Notes under the pieces: generated by a model
What the model was told of the DNA's origin: nothing
What the model saw: the letters and a program-made list of their open reading frames with translations, nothing else
Databases searched by the model: none
Source of the DNA: Claveliimonas ammoniilytica
Lineage (GTDB): Bacteria; Bacillota; Clostridia; Lachnospirales; Lachnospiraceae
Reading direction: 5' to 3'
DNA: 64,000 nucleotides
Assembly: GCF_025567415.1 (NCBI RefSeq)
Contig: NZ_JAOQJV010000005.1
Location: forward strand, 94,899-158,898
Made by a program: the position numbers and the translations under genes
Part shown: one piece after another, positions 43,612-51,475 of the stretch
How positions within the stretch are numbered: the stretch's first letter is position 1
Layout: each line of letters starts with the position of its first letter

Positions 43612-45675
43612 TTATGCATTTTCCTGGTCCAGCGGCTCATTCAGCACCTCTGTACCCGGCAGCACAAATCTTCCGCCTTCTATTATTGAGAGTTCTTTTC
43701 CCTCTGCAGTCTGCACACGGATACTTCCCAGCTCATCATACGGAATGGTAATATCCGTATGGCAGTTAAAGTATGCTTTCGACACATCCTCTTTCCGGAG
43801 CAGGGATATCTCATTATCCTTTGCAATGATCTCTTTTCCATCCGGATTGTAGACTCTGACATCCTCACACCAGCTATAGCAGGTGTCGCCTACTGCAAAA
43901 TGCGGTCCCGTCTTCTCCGCGATCAGGATCGGCAGCTTGTCCTCGATGCCATATTTTCTTCCCATCACATAGGCAGTCGTATTCGTGCCAATGGCAAATT
44001 CACCCATCGGAAGTGTCTCATGATTATGCAATACATGGTCTGCGATATATTTCTTACCATCTTCTTCATTATCAAAATTACTGCAACGGTAATCTGCGAT
44101 CTTACCATCCAGGAAATCCATTTCCAGATCCAGGTACTGTAATTCACCCAGATATACCTGTGTCACATGCAGCTTACCATTCGTTCCCTGTAGCTGTGGT
44201 GAAGTAAACACCTCACCCACCGGAATATTCACATCTGCCACACAGTTTTCAAATATTGTCTCCTTCTCCGGATCCTGAAGCGTATGCAACTGTACGGTAA
44301 GATCTGTCTTATTCTTGCCACGTCCGAGAATATGCACAGAAGTTCCCTGATTCAGCGCATCGATGATCGTCTGCTGTACCTTCGTGTACAATGCCGCATC
44401 CAGCGTATTGATCCGGATCGTCTCGTTGAAGATCTCTTCATACTTCGAGCCAATCTCCGGCACCGGATAAGCCACAATCGTGAAGCTTCTTTCCTCACCC
44501 TTGATATAGGTATTCATGAGCTGCCCCGCTTTGCTGGTGTAAGACAGGAAGATCTTTTCCTGCTTCTCATTCAGCGTTACTGCTTCTTCCTTAACTTCCG
44601 GTATAAATGGTTTCTCGCCGAAAGTCTCAATCACTGCCGGTCCAGCAAACTGCGCTGCCAGTTCCTTGTGTTCCTCATACGTATGCTTCATTACTTCCAG
44701 CTTCCGCTCGATGAATCGTTTATTCAAGAATAATCCCATATCATCCTTATGGTCATAATCATACTGTGGATTCGGAATACCTCCATAATATCCGGCGCGT
44801 CCATTTCTCGCTTTTGTCAGGACGCTGACGCCCGCGCGATAGATTACAGGCTTCAGTCCCATCTTCGCAAAGTTTGCAATCGCAAGCTTGATCACGCGTT
44901 CAAATCCCAGCACGTAACGGATGCTGACAACCGATTTCTTAGACAGATCTTTGCCCGTATTAATAAAACCGATGCGGTAACCTTCGGTATACACCTCTGC
45001 CATCTTACGGATCACTTCCTCCGGAAGTTCTGCCAGATGCTCTGCTGTACGGATCTGGTTCTCACCAATATATTCTCCAAAGCTATACAGATACTCTGCA
45101 TTCGTAAGATCTGCATTTTCAATAATATTCTTCGCAAAATCCCTGGACGGATCAATCTGGTCACAGATCCGTTCTGCCGCAAATACATCACAGTAATCGC
45201 TGGCATACCAATACAGGATATCCTTCAGCTCATGAAGCGATACCTCACGTCCTTCTTCAGCCTCTGCCACCGCAAAGCAGCTATAGACCTCCAGAAAAAG
45301 TTCCATCAGGATCGTCAGGTATTCTTCTTTTCTTTCAAATACCCAGGCAATTCCTCCACGGACTTCTGCATACAGGAAGCTTAAGATCTGTCCGTAATCT
45401 TCGCCAAGCTCCTTCACTGCATATGTCGGATTCGCATAACTCTCTTCATACTGCTCCGGCAGTATATCTGCATACAGCTTATGGTTCCATTCTTTCTTTT
45501 CTTCTACCGAAAGCTTCCCATAGCTTCCGTTTTCCATCATTTTCTTTAAATCAAGAAGCAGCAGAACAAATTCAGACACACTCTGAAAATACCGCCGGAA
45601 AGGAAGGCTGACTGCCTCTTCCTTCGGTATCTGTCTGATTCGCTCTGCTGCCAGTTCATATCGTTCTGTTGTCAT
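43612..45675 (-). CDS. M29-family aminopeptidase with extra N-terminal domain
   Basis: A 687-residue cytoplasmic metallo-aminopeptidase. The C-terminal half (about 310-670) matches M29 (AmpS/PepS) enzymes: VADVNIPVGEVFTSPQLQGTNG, MGEFAIGTNTTAY with the metal-binding Glu, ILIAEKTGPHFAVGDTCYSW (Glu, His) and NCHTDITIPYD (His, Asp). True M29 enzymes have about 410 residues; here about 280 extra N-terminal residues are helical and of unknown role. This long form is common in Clostridia as far as I recall. It heads toward the pur promoter and follows a small membrane protein gene with almost no gap. Confidence 0.85.
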   Translation of the reverse strand: MTTERYELAAERIRQIPKEEAVSLPFRRYFQSVSEFVLLLLDLKKMMENGSYGKLSVEEKKEWNHKLYADILPEQYEESYANPTYAVKELGEDYGQILSFLYAEVRGGIAWVFERKEEYLTILMELFLEVYSCFAVAEAEEGREVSLHELKDILYWYASDYCDVFAAERICDQIDPSRDFAKNIIENADLTNAEYLYSFGEYIGENQIRTAEHLAELPEEVIRKMAEVYTEGYRIGFINTGKDLSKKSVVSIRYVLGFERVIKLAIANFAKMGLKPVIYRAGVSVLTKARNGRAGYYGGIPNPQYDYDHKDDMGLFLNKRFIERKLEVMKHTYEEHKELAAQFAGPAVIETFGEKPFIPEVKEEAVTLNEKQEKIFLSYTSKAGQLMNTYIKGEERSFTIVAYPVPEIGSKYEEIFNETIRINTLDAALYTKVQQTIIDALNQGTSVHILGRGKNKTDLTVQLHTLQDPEKETIFENCVADVNIPVGEVFTSPQLQGTNGKLHVTQVYLGELQYLDLEMDFLDGKIADYRCSNFDNEEDGKKYIADHVLHNHETLPMGEFAIGTNTTAYVMGRKYGIEDKLPILIAEKTGPHFAVGDTCYSWCEDVRVYNPDGKEIIAKDNEISLLRKEDVSKAYFNCHTDITIPYDELGSIRVQTAEGKELSIIEGGRFVLPGTEVLNEPLDQENA

Positions 45676-46071
45676 TTAAAATAGCCCCCTTATAAATATT
45701 GCAAGATAAATGAGCAAAAGGATTCCATTACATGCCGTTCCGACCTTGCAGGTTATGTAATTTTTATTGCGTTCTTTGAAGCCTTCGATTCCCCGTCTGA
45801 GTCCGGATACGGCAAGCACAAGTGCCAGAAGCCCTGCAATGCCGATCAGAATATTCACATCACCATGCCTGAGATATGACACAGAAAAAATACTGACCAG
45901 CAAAAACGCAGACAGAACTGCCAGCATACAAGAGATGCATCCTCTTCTGGAATGCTTCAGTTCCATCTGACCGTATTTGTGTATTCTTCTCTTCCTGCGT
46001 TCCTTCTCGCGCTTCGTATGTTCTCTTCGTATCGCTCTTTCATCTGCGCTTTCTCGTAGATAGTCTAACAT
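45676..46071 (-). CDS. Small membrane protein, DUF6142-like
   Basis: A 131-residue protein with a strongly basic N-terminus (RAIRREHTKREKERRKRRIHKYG, cytoplasmic) and three hydrophobic spans (about 47-66, 72-90 and 108-128). It resembles the Lachnospiraceae DUF6142 type, which has no known function; I give this from memory. It starts 32 bp inside the end of the VanZ-like gene and ends directly before the aminopeptidase start (45675), so these genes are tightly coupled. AGGAGG sits 5 bases before ATG 46071. Confidence 0.7.
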   Translation of the reverse strand: MLDYLRESADERAIRREHTKREKERRKRRIHKYGQMELKHSRRGCISCMLAVLSAFLLVSIFSVSYLRHGDVNILIGIAGLLALVLAVSGLRRGIEGFKERNKNYITCKVGTACNGILLLIYLAIFIRGLF

Positions 46072-46522
46072 GCCGCCTCCTTACTGCTGCACAAATCACA
46101 AATATAATATATCCTGCCACTCCGCCGATTGTATTTAGAAGCAGGTCATCCACATCAAAACTTCCCACCTTCGTCAACAACTGAAATGTCTCCACGCACA
46201 GGCTCAGTGTAAAACTGTAAAATACCGCTGCAAAAAAGCTGCGGTATTTACTCGCCATCGGCAGGAAGAACCCAAATGGCATAAAAATAATCACATTTCC
46301 AAAAAGATTTGTGAACATCGCATACCATCCAAGCTGTTCACGGTACTGCCAGAACCTTTTAATTTCCTTGAACAGTACCAGATTATATCGATATTCCTCC
46401 ATAACGCCTGTTCGTCCATAGAGATCTGAAAACAGGAGGAAATAAATGATAAATCCTATATATAACACGAACAGCACCTTCCCCAGAAAGCGCATGCCCT
46501 TTCCCCTTTTATTTCTACTCAT
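46040..46522 (-). CDS. VanZ-family membrane protein
   Basis: A 160-residue membrane protein with four or five hydrophobic spans. The stretch YAMFTNLFGNVIIFMPFGFFLPMASKYRSFFAAVFYSFTLSLCVETFQLLTKVGSFDVDDLLLNTIGGVAGY carries the VanZ signature (NxxGNxxxFxPxG ... E..Q ... DxDDxxxNxxG). VanZ relatives are linked to teicoplanin resistance and lipid/cell-wall functions, but most have no proven role. It starts one base after the stop of a 50-residue membrane protein and overlaps the next gene. Confidence 0.88.
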   Translation of the reverse strand: MSRNKRGKGMRFLGKVLFVLYIGFIIYFLLFSDLYGRTGVMEEYRYNLVLFKEIKRFWQYREQLGWYAMFTNLFGNVIIFMPFGFFLPMASKYRSFFAAVFYSFTLSLCVETFQLLTKVGSFDVDDLLLNTIGGVAGYIIFVICAAVRRRHVRLSTRKRR

Positions 46523-46523
46523 A

Positions 46524-46676
46524 TTAGAACATCAGTCCCTCTCTGTTCTTCAGAAGTCTTGCTCCTCCGATCACAGCTACCACACCGGCTGCCACACCGA
46601 CAACCATCACCACGATACCGATCGCGATATTCGCTGCTCCCGTAAGTCCCATTGTCTTATATGCCTTTTCGTTCAT
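46524..46676 (-). CDS. 50-residue single-helix membrane protein
   Basis: A short gene: ATG at 46676-46674, TAA at 46526-46524. The product is MNEKAYKTMGLTGAANIAIG, then a Gly/Val-rich membrane span (about 15-40) and a basic C-terminal RLLKNREGLMF. A perfect AGGAGGTG lies six bases upstream, and the TAA is one base from the VanZ start, so it is translated and coupled. I know no function; the position suggests a small partner of the VanZ-like protein. Confidence 0.72.
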   Translation of the reverse strand: MNEKAYKTMGLTGAANIAIGIVVMVVGVAAGVVAVIGGARLLKNREGLMF

Positions 46677-46690
46677 ACTTACACCTCCTG

Positions 46691-47371
46691 CTATTTTGCT
46701 CCATACTGCTCATAATATGCATCAATCGCAGCTTTCAAAGTATCATCGATCACGATCTTACCCTGACACTCTCTGTTATACAGATGCTCTACGACTTCTT
46801 TCATCGTAACGATCGCTTTTGTCTCAAATCCATACAGATCCTTCACTTCATCCAGCGCACACTTCACGCCGCCTTTGCCAACTTCCATACGGTCCAGAGA
46901 TACCATCAGTCCTACAATCTCGACATTAGCTGCGCCTTTTACCTTCGGTACAGTCTCTTCCATAGATTTACCGGAAGTGGTTACATCCTCGATCATGATT
47001 ACACGATCGCCGTCCTGCAGGCTGCTTCCAAGGAATTTACCCTTATCTGCACCATGATCCTTCTCTTCTTTTCTATCAGAGCAGTAACGTACTTCCTTTC
47101 CGTACAATTCACTGTATGCAATAGCAGTCACTACACTAAGCGGAATTCCCTTATATGCAGGTCCGAACAGCACATCAAAATCATCACCATAAGTATCATG
47201 GATCGCCTTCGCATAATACTCACCCAGTCTCTTAAGCTGCGAACCGGTCACATATGCTCCTGCATTCATAAAGAACGGAGACTTTCTGCCACTCTTTAAT
47301 GTAAATTCGCCAAATTTCAATACATTACTCTCTACCATAAATTCAATAAATTCCTGTTTATATGCTTCCAT
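46691..47371 (-). CDS. pyrE: Orotate phosphoribosyltransferase
   Basis: Joins orotate to PRPP to form OMP. It is 226 residues. The PRPP-binding motif VIMIEDVTTSGKSMEE (near 130), the PAYKGIPLS segment and the catalytic-loop Lys/His in RKEEKDHGADKGKFLG are clear. GGAGG lies nine bases before ATG 47371. It is followed 14 bp later by the 50-residue membrane protein gene. Other pyr genes are not in the window, so this copy is separated from the usual pyr operon. Confidence 0.95.
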   Translation of the reverse strand: MEAYKQEFIEFMVESNVLKFGEFTLKSGRKSPFFMNAGAYVTGSQLKRLGEYYAKAIHDTYGDDFDVLFGPAYKGIPLSVVTAIAYSELYGKEVRYCSDRKEEKDHGADKGKFLGSSLQDGDRVIMIEDVTTSGKSMEETVPKVKGAANVEIVGLMVSLDRMEVGKGGVKCALDEVKDLYGFETKAIVTMKEVVEHLYNRECQGKIVIDDTLKAAIDAYYEQYGAK

Positions 47372-47490
47372 TATCTATTAACCTCCATCACATCGTCATT
47401 CTTTATTAATGGTATAATTCTACCACAGGTAATACACATTTTCAAATGAAGTATCTGTGAACTCTGACATATCAATCATTTCATCATTGC

Positions 47491-47532
47491 AAAAAAACAG
47501 GGAAAACCGGAATCATTCCGGTTTTCCCTGTT
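47491..47532 (-). terminator. Intrinsic terminator of the SLC23-type permease gene
   Basis: AACAGGGAAAACCGGAAT and its complement form an 18-bp near-perfect stem with seven T's on the minus-strand side. Confidence 0.92.
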
Positions 47533-47545
47533 ACGCTGTCATATA

Positions 47546-48949
47546 TTATGAAGGCTCATTGTCCTTTGTTTCAATCTGATCTACATTCTCTGTATCAACC
47601 AATCCCAGTTTTCTCTTCTGGAATTCCATGTTCGATAACATCAGGTTCATTGCAAAGCCTACAACCAATGCCCAGCCTGAACCCTTGAATGCCAGAACTG
47701 CTGCCATAACACCGGCAATACTCTTATCTGTGCTTGTCTTACAATATTCCATACCGATTCTTGCACATACATACGCCTGGAATAAGAGAGTGATTGCTGA
47801 ACCAACACCCATGATCGGCTTCATGAATGACACGATCGGCACCAAAATAACACTGAGGAATGTTGCCATACGGAAAGAACTCATTCCACCGATCAGAGAT
47901 TTCATTGCTTTCTTTCCTTCTTTATAACGCATAGCAACGGATACTGTCATACCTACCCAGAGCGGTCCGGCCAGTGGTGGGAACGGCGCAAATATTGCAA
48001 GGATCAAGTTTCTCAGACCACTGATCAGGTTCGATCTGCTTGAGTTAAAGTCAATATATTCATCACTTCGGCTCTCCTGTGCCTCTGCTACCAGTGTCTT
48101 AGACGTAACAAAATCTCCAAATGCCAGTACATAGCAGATCAATGCTAATGGGAGTGCACTGATGAATTTTGAAATCGGTGGAAATCCGACTGCAAAAATG
48201 CTGACTGTATGGAAGATATTACTGAAATCAGGGATTCTGATGACTGTTCCAAGTTCCAGAACCGGTTTTGATAATTCTCCAAGTGCAACTCCGGCTAACA
48301 TAGCAACAAGATATGGGAATAAATTACCATATTTTGCCATAATATCCAGTATTTTATATTTGTCTCTGTTCTTTTCACAGAACGGTGAAAAACTCAGGAA
48401 TGCAAGTAACAAGGTACCTGCAAGTGTTGCTATCGGTGCTGTCATCAACTGACTTCCGTCAGACAACTGTCCCTGCAATACCGTGATCGGGGCTGCGATC
48501 AGAATACCACCTTTAATCGAATTCGGCACACCATTTACAAATTTATCTGCAAGCTTGGTGATTCCCATAAATATAAATACAAAGGCTACCAGCAGCTGCA
48601 ATGCGATCATTGCCTGAATTCGCTCAGGTCCTTTTTCAAATCCATTCAAATATGCCAAAGTAAATGGCAGGGTCGGGGTGATCCATCCAGGAACTACCGG
48701 ATCTCCCAGCCATCCGTGAAGCATATACATAAATACTTCAATGATGACACAACTCCATGCAAGTTCATATGGAAGTCCAAGATTATCAGTCAGGTATGGA
48801 ATCGAACTTAAAGCTGTAGCGCCAAGGATCAGGCCCTGAAAAAACTCTACATACTCAATTTTATAATGAACCCCTGGAATTCTCCACTGAAATGGACCAA
48901 GTGGAATATATGGAAGTTCATTAGGTCTTTTTGCTCTTTTCGGACTCAT
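47546..48949 (-). CDS. Solute carrier family 23-type permease
   Basis: A 467-residue polytopic protein with about 12 hydrophobic spans. PVVPGWITPTLPFTLAYLNGFEKG and GGILIAAPITVLQGQL are reminiscent of the UraA/SulP fold (uracil, xanthine and sulfate carriers); there is no STAS domain. It lacks the exact NCS2 signature, so the substrate may be unusual. AGGAGG precedes ATG 48949. It has its own strong terminator and a large palindrome in its leader. The neighbouring MFS-aroE cluster on the same strand suggests, but does not prove, a role in the uptake of an organic acid. Confidence 0.7.
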   Translation of the reverse strand: MSPKRAKRPNELPYIPLGPFQWRIPGVHYKIEYVEFFQGLILGATALSSIPYLTDNLGLPYELAWSCVIIEVFMYMLHGWLGDPVVPGWITPTLPFTLAYLNGFEKGPERIQAMIALQLLVAFVFIFMGITKLADKFVNGVPNSIKGGILIAAPITVLQGQLSDGSQLMTAPIATLAGTLLLAFLSFSPFCEKNRDKYKILDIMAKYGNLFPYLVAMLAGVALGELSKPVLELGTVIRIPDFSNIFHTVSIFAVGFPPISKFISALPLALICYVLAFGDFVTSKTLVAEAQESRSDEYIDFNSSRSNLISGLRNLILAIFAPFPPLAGPLWVGMTVSVAMRYKEGKKAMKSLIGGMSSFRMATFLSVILVPIVSFMKPIMGVGSAITLLFQAYVCARIGMEYCKTSTDKSIAGVMAAVLAFKGSGWALVVGFAMNLMLSNMEFQKRKLGLVDTENVDQIETKDNEPS

Positions 48950-49033
48950 CTTTGAGCGTCCTCCTTTATCTTATAATTTATTACACAGCATTAAACTGTA
49001 TACTTCCGGCAATTCAGTCGTCTAAACACAATG

Positions 49034-49070
49034 CCAGTTATTCTATAGATAAATTTTATAGAACAACTGG
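49034..49070. promoter_or_regulatory. Large palindrome upstream of the permease
   Basis: CCAGTTATTCTATA and TATAGAACAACTGG: 14-base arms with one mismatch around a 9-base centre. It lies 85-121 bp before the permease start and may be an operator or a leader hairpin. Confidence 0.55.
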
Positions 49071-49130
49071 ATTTTCCTCTAATTTTAAGTATATTTTTTA
49101 TAAATGTCTTTTTTTTAACAATGCATTCTT

Positions 49131-49186
49131 AAAAAAACGGGACTGTATTCTTATAGATGATAACATCTTTCGGAACGCCAGTCCCA
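49131..49186 (-). terminator. Intrinsic terminator of the aroE-MFS operon
   Basis: On the minus strand GGGACTGG...CAGTCCCG closes a 45-base hairpin with an inner AGATG/CATCT stem and is followed by seven T's. Confidence 0.82.
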
Positions 49187-49203
49187 ATTTTCTTTATTAT
49201 ATT

Positions 49204-50490
49204 CTACAATGCACCTTTTCCGAAGATTTTCTTGTGCTGAGCTACTAAGTAGAGGGAACTTAAAATAGCAAGAATTGCAAATACTAATAACATGATCATA
49301 AGGGTGTAAACTGCATTAGCCTCACCTGATGCTTTTGTAAGCTGTGCTGCTACTACCGGAATCAGGTAGCTTGCTGCACCCATGAATGTGTAATAAATAC
49401 CTGTGTTTCTTCCTTTTGGTCCTGGGTTAAACAACTGAACCACTGCAAGACCTGTCTGAAGAGCACCACCTGCTGCAAAGAATCCTAACATTGCAATTGC
49501 GATGTAAATGATTGCTACCTGATGGATAAACAGTACACCTGCAAGTGCAACTGCTGTACAGATAGAATCGATCAGGATAACTTTCAGCGGACTCCATTTT
49601 AATTTAGCCATCATGAATGCCCAGAAGATTACTGCACAGATAGATCCGATTGTATAAATGGAAGTCATACCGGCTGCCTGCATCTCGGAAAGTCCACATA
49701 CGGATAATCCAAATGCCTTTGTATACTGCTGTGCACCATACATGATTGCCATGCAAAGGAATGCATAAAACATTACCAGAAATACTACAAATTTGTTTGG
49801 CTTAGTAAGCATCGCTGCCTTAGCTGCATTAATCTCTGCCTGTACTTCATCATTTGATTTGCCATTTTTTCCTTCTGATGCCTTCTTCTGATCATCATAA
49901 ACAAATGGAGCAACAATTGCAAGTACTAAACAAACGATTGACAGTACAACCGGAATGATTACATTTAATTTCCAGTTTCCATTGCTTGCGTTATGTACAA
50001 CCAGGAGCGGATACACCATACCAGACAATGAAACGAAGAATTTGATTCCGATCAGCGCAGAACCAGGTGCTGCAGGATAAGCTTCCTGTACAGCCGGATA
50101 TCCGGATGCATCCCAGAATCCTGATGTTGCAACTCCAGCAACAAATCCGCAGATAGAAGCGACTACAGCGCTGCTTGTAAATAAGAATCCAAGGAAGCAG
50201 ATAATATATAAGATAGCTCCGCCGATCATTAATTTCTTACGTCCTACGCGGTCAGAGATTTCTCCACCGATCCACACACTGACGAATTTACCGAAACCAG
50301 TCCATGCAACTGCTGTACTAACTGCTGCAATACCTGCCGCATATGCTGCAGACTGTGGGTCTGACATATTGAATCCCCACTGTTTTGCAAAATTTACGTT
50401 ATTCTGGCTTAAAATAATAGCTTGAATACCATGTGTCAAATAACAAAAATAAACACAAATGATAGACAATAAATATTTTTTTGCTTTCAT
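49204..50490 (-). CDS. MFS transporter
   Basis: A 428-residue, twelve-helix major facilitator protein. The MFS loop 2-3 motif is GGEISDRVGRKKLMIGG (near 75), and a long cytoplasmic loop lies near 195-225. GVATSGFWDASGYPAVQEAYP lies in the N-domain. It is the last gene of the TIM-barrel, ene-reductase, aroE, MFS operon (27 bp after aroE), so it probably imports the substrate of those enzymes; shikimate or quinate is the best guess from aroE. AAGGAG precedes ATG 50490. Confidence 0.88.
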   Translation of the reverse strand: MKAKKYLLSIICVYFCYLTHGIQAIILSQNNVNFAKQWGFNMSDPQSAAYAAGIAAVSTAVAWTGFGKFVSVWIGGEISDRVGRKKLMIGGAILYIICFLGFLFTSSAVVASICGFVAGVATSGFWDASGYPAVQEAYPAAPGSALIGIKFFVSLSGMVYPLLVVHNASNGNWKLNVIIPVVLSIVCLVLAIVAPFVYDDQKKASEGKNGKSNDEVQAEINAAKAAMLTKPNKFVVFLVMFYAFLCMAIMYGAQQYTKAFGLSVCGLSEMQAAGMTSIYTIGSICAVIFWAFMMAKLKWSPLKVILIDSICTAVALAGVLFIHQVAIIYIAIAMLGFFAAGGALQTGLAVVQLFNPGPKGRNTGIYYTFMGAASYLIPVVAAQLTKASGEANAVYTLMIMLLVFAILAILSSLYLVAQHKKIFGKGAL

Positions 50491-50517
50491 TCCCTCAATC
50501 TCCTTTGTCGAATTGTT

Positions 50518-51393
50518 TTATTTTGCCTGTGCCTTCTGAAATTCCTGATACTCGGCAAGTGGCATCTCTTTTCCAACGAACAGTTCGTAGTTTACTGCCC
50601 CCTGCTGCTGAAGCATTCCTACACCACCGATTGCTTTGCATCCGGCTTCTTCTGCTTCAACGATCATCTTTGTCTTCTCCGGATTATATACTGTATCTGC
50701 TACAACCAGGTCTTTACGGAACAATGATTTGTCAACCAGTGTTACATCCTCATGTGGCTTCATTCCCATAATTGTTGCATTTACCAGAATATCACAAGCC
50801 TTAACTGCTTCTTCCAGTTTTGCCTTGTCATCCAGATCTTCAACGGTAACAACGCATTCCGGACACTTCTCTGCTAATTTAGCCTGTGTTCCTTTTGCTC
50901 TCTCGAAGAACTTATCCTGAATGCTGAAGATATTGATCTCTTTTGCTCCGTCAAGTGCTAACTGAACCTGAATAGCTGTAGCTGCTCCGCCGGCGCCAAG
51001 TACAACTACCTTTTTATCTTTTACAGGTACTCCGTTAAGTTCAAGGTTCTTAACGAATCCAACACCATCTGTAATGTGACCTGTGATTACACCGTCATCA
51101 TTAACAAATACATTACAGGCACCAATGATCTCTGCTGCCGGAGAAAGCTTATCTACTAACTCTGCTGCAATATTTTTGCATGGCATAGTAAAGTTACCAC
51201 CACGCATTTTGAATAAACGAATTGCATCAAATGCTTTTGGCATCTCTTCTTCTGTTACATCAAATGCCATATATGCATAATCCAATCCGTCATGCTGGAA
51301 ACTGAAGTTGTACATTGCCGGAGATCCTGAATGTCCAACCGGTGTTCCAAATAATCCCATTAAGCCTGTGTGTCCGGAAATTCTTTTTTCCAT
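50518..51393 (-). CDS. aroE: Shikimate (quinate) dehydrogenase
   Basis: A 291-residue NAD(P)-dependent enzyme that interconverts 3-dehydroshikimate and shikimate. Substrate-domain landmarks are GTPVGHSGSPAMYN, the catalytic Lys in NFTMPCK (the usual NVTxPHK has a Cys in place of His) and the catalytic Asp in ITDGVGF. The nucleotide loop is GAGGAATAIQ; the C-terminal GVGMLQQQGA matches the GxGMLxxQG motif. The changes resemble YdiB/quinate-type members. It sits in a LysR-linked operon with an ene-reductase and a carrier rather than with aromatic biosynthesis genes, so a catabolic role is more likely than biosynthesis. Confidence 0.92.
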   Translation of the reverse strand: MEKRISGHTGLMGLFGTPVGHSGSPAMYNFSFQHDGLDYAYMAFDVTEEEMPKAFDAIRLFKMRGGNFTMPCKNIAAELVDKLSPAAEIIGACNVFVNDDGVITGHITDGVGFVKNLELNGVPVKDKKVVVLGAGGAATAIQVQLALDGAKEINIFSIQDKFFERAKGTQAKLAEKCPECVVTVEDLDDKAKLEEAVKACDILVNATIMGMKPHEDVTLVDKSLFRKDLVVADTVYNPEKTKMIVEAEEAGCKAIGGVGMLQQQGAVNYELFVGKEMPLAEYQEFQKAQAK

Positions 51394-51475
51394 AATCCTA
51401 ATCCTCCTGGTTTTCTTTTCTATGACAGTCCGTATATCACGGACTGCCAGATGAATATGTATGTTATTATAAGAT

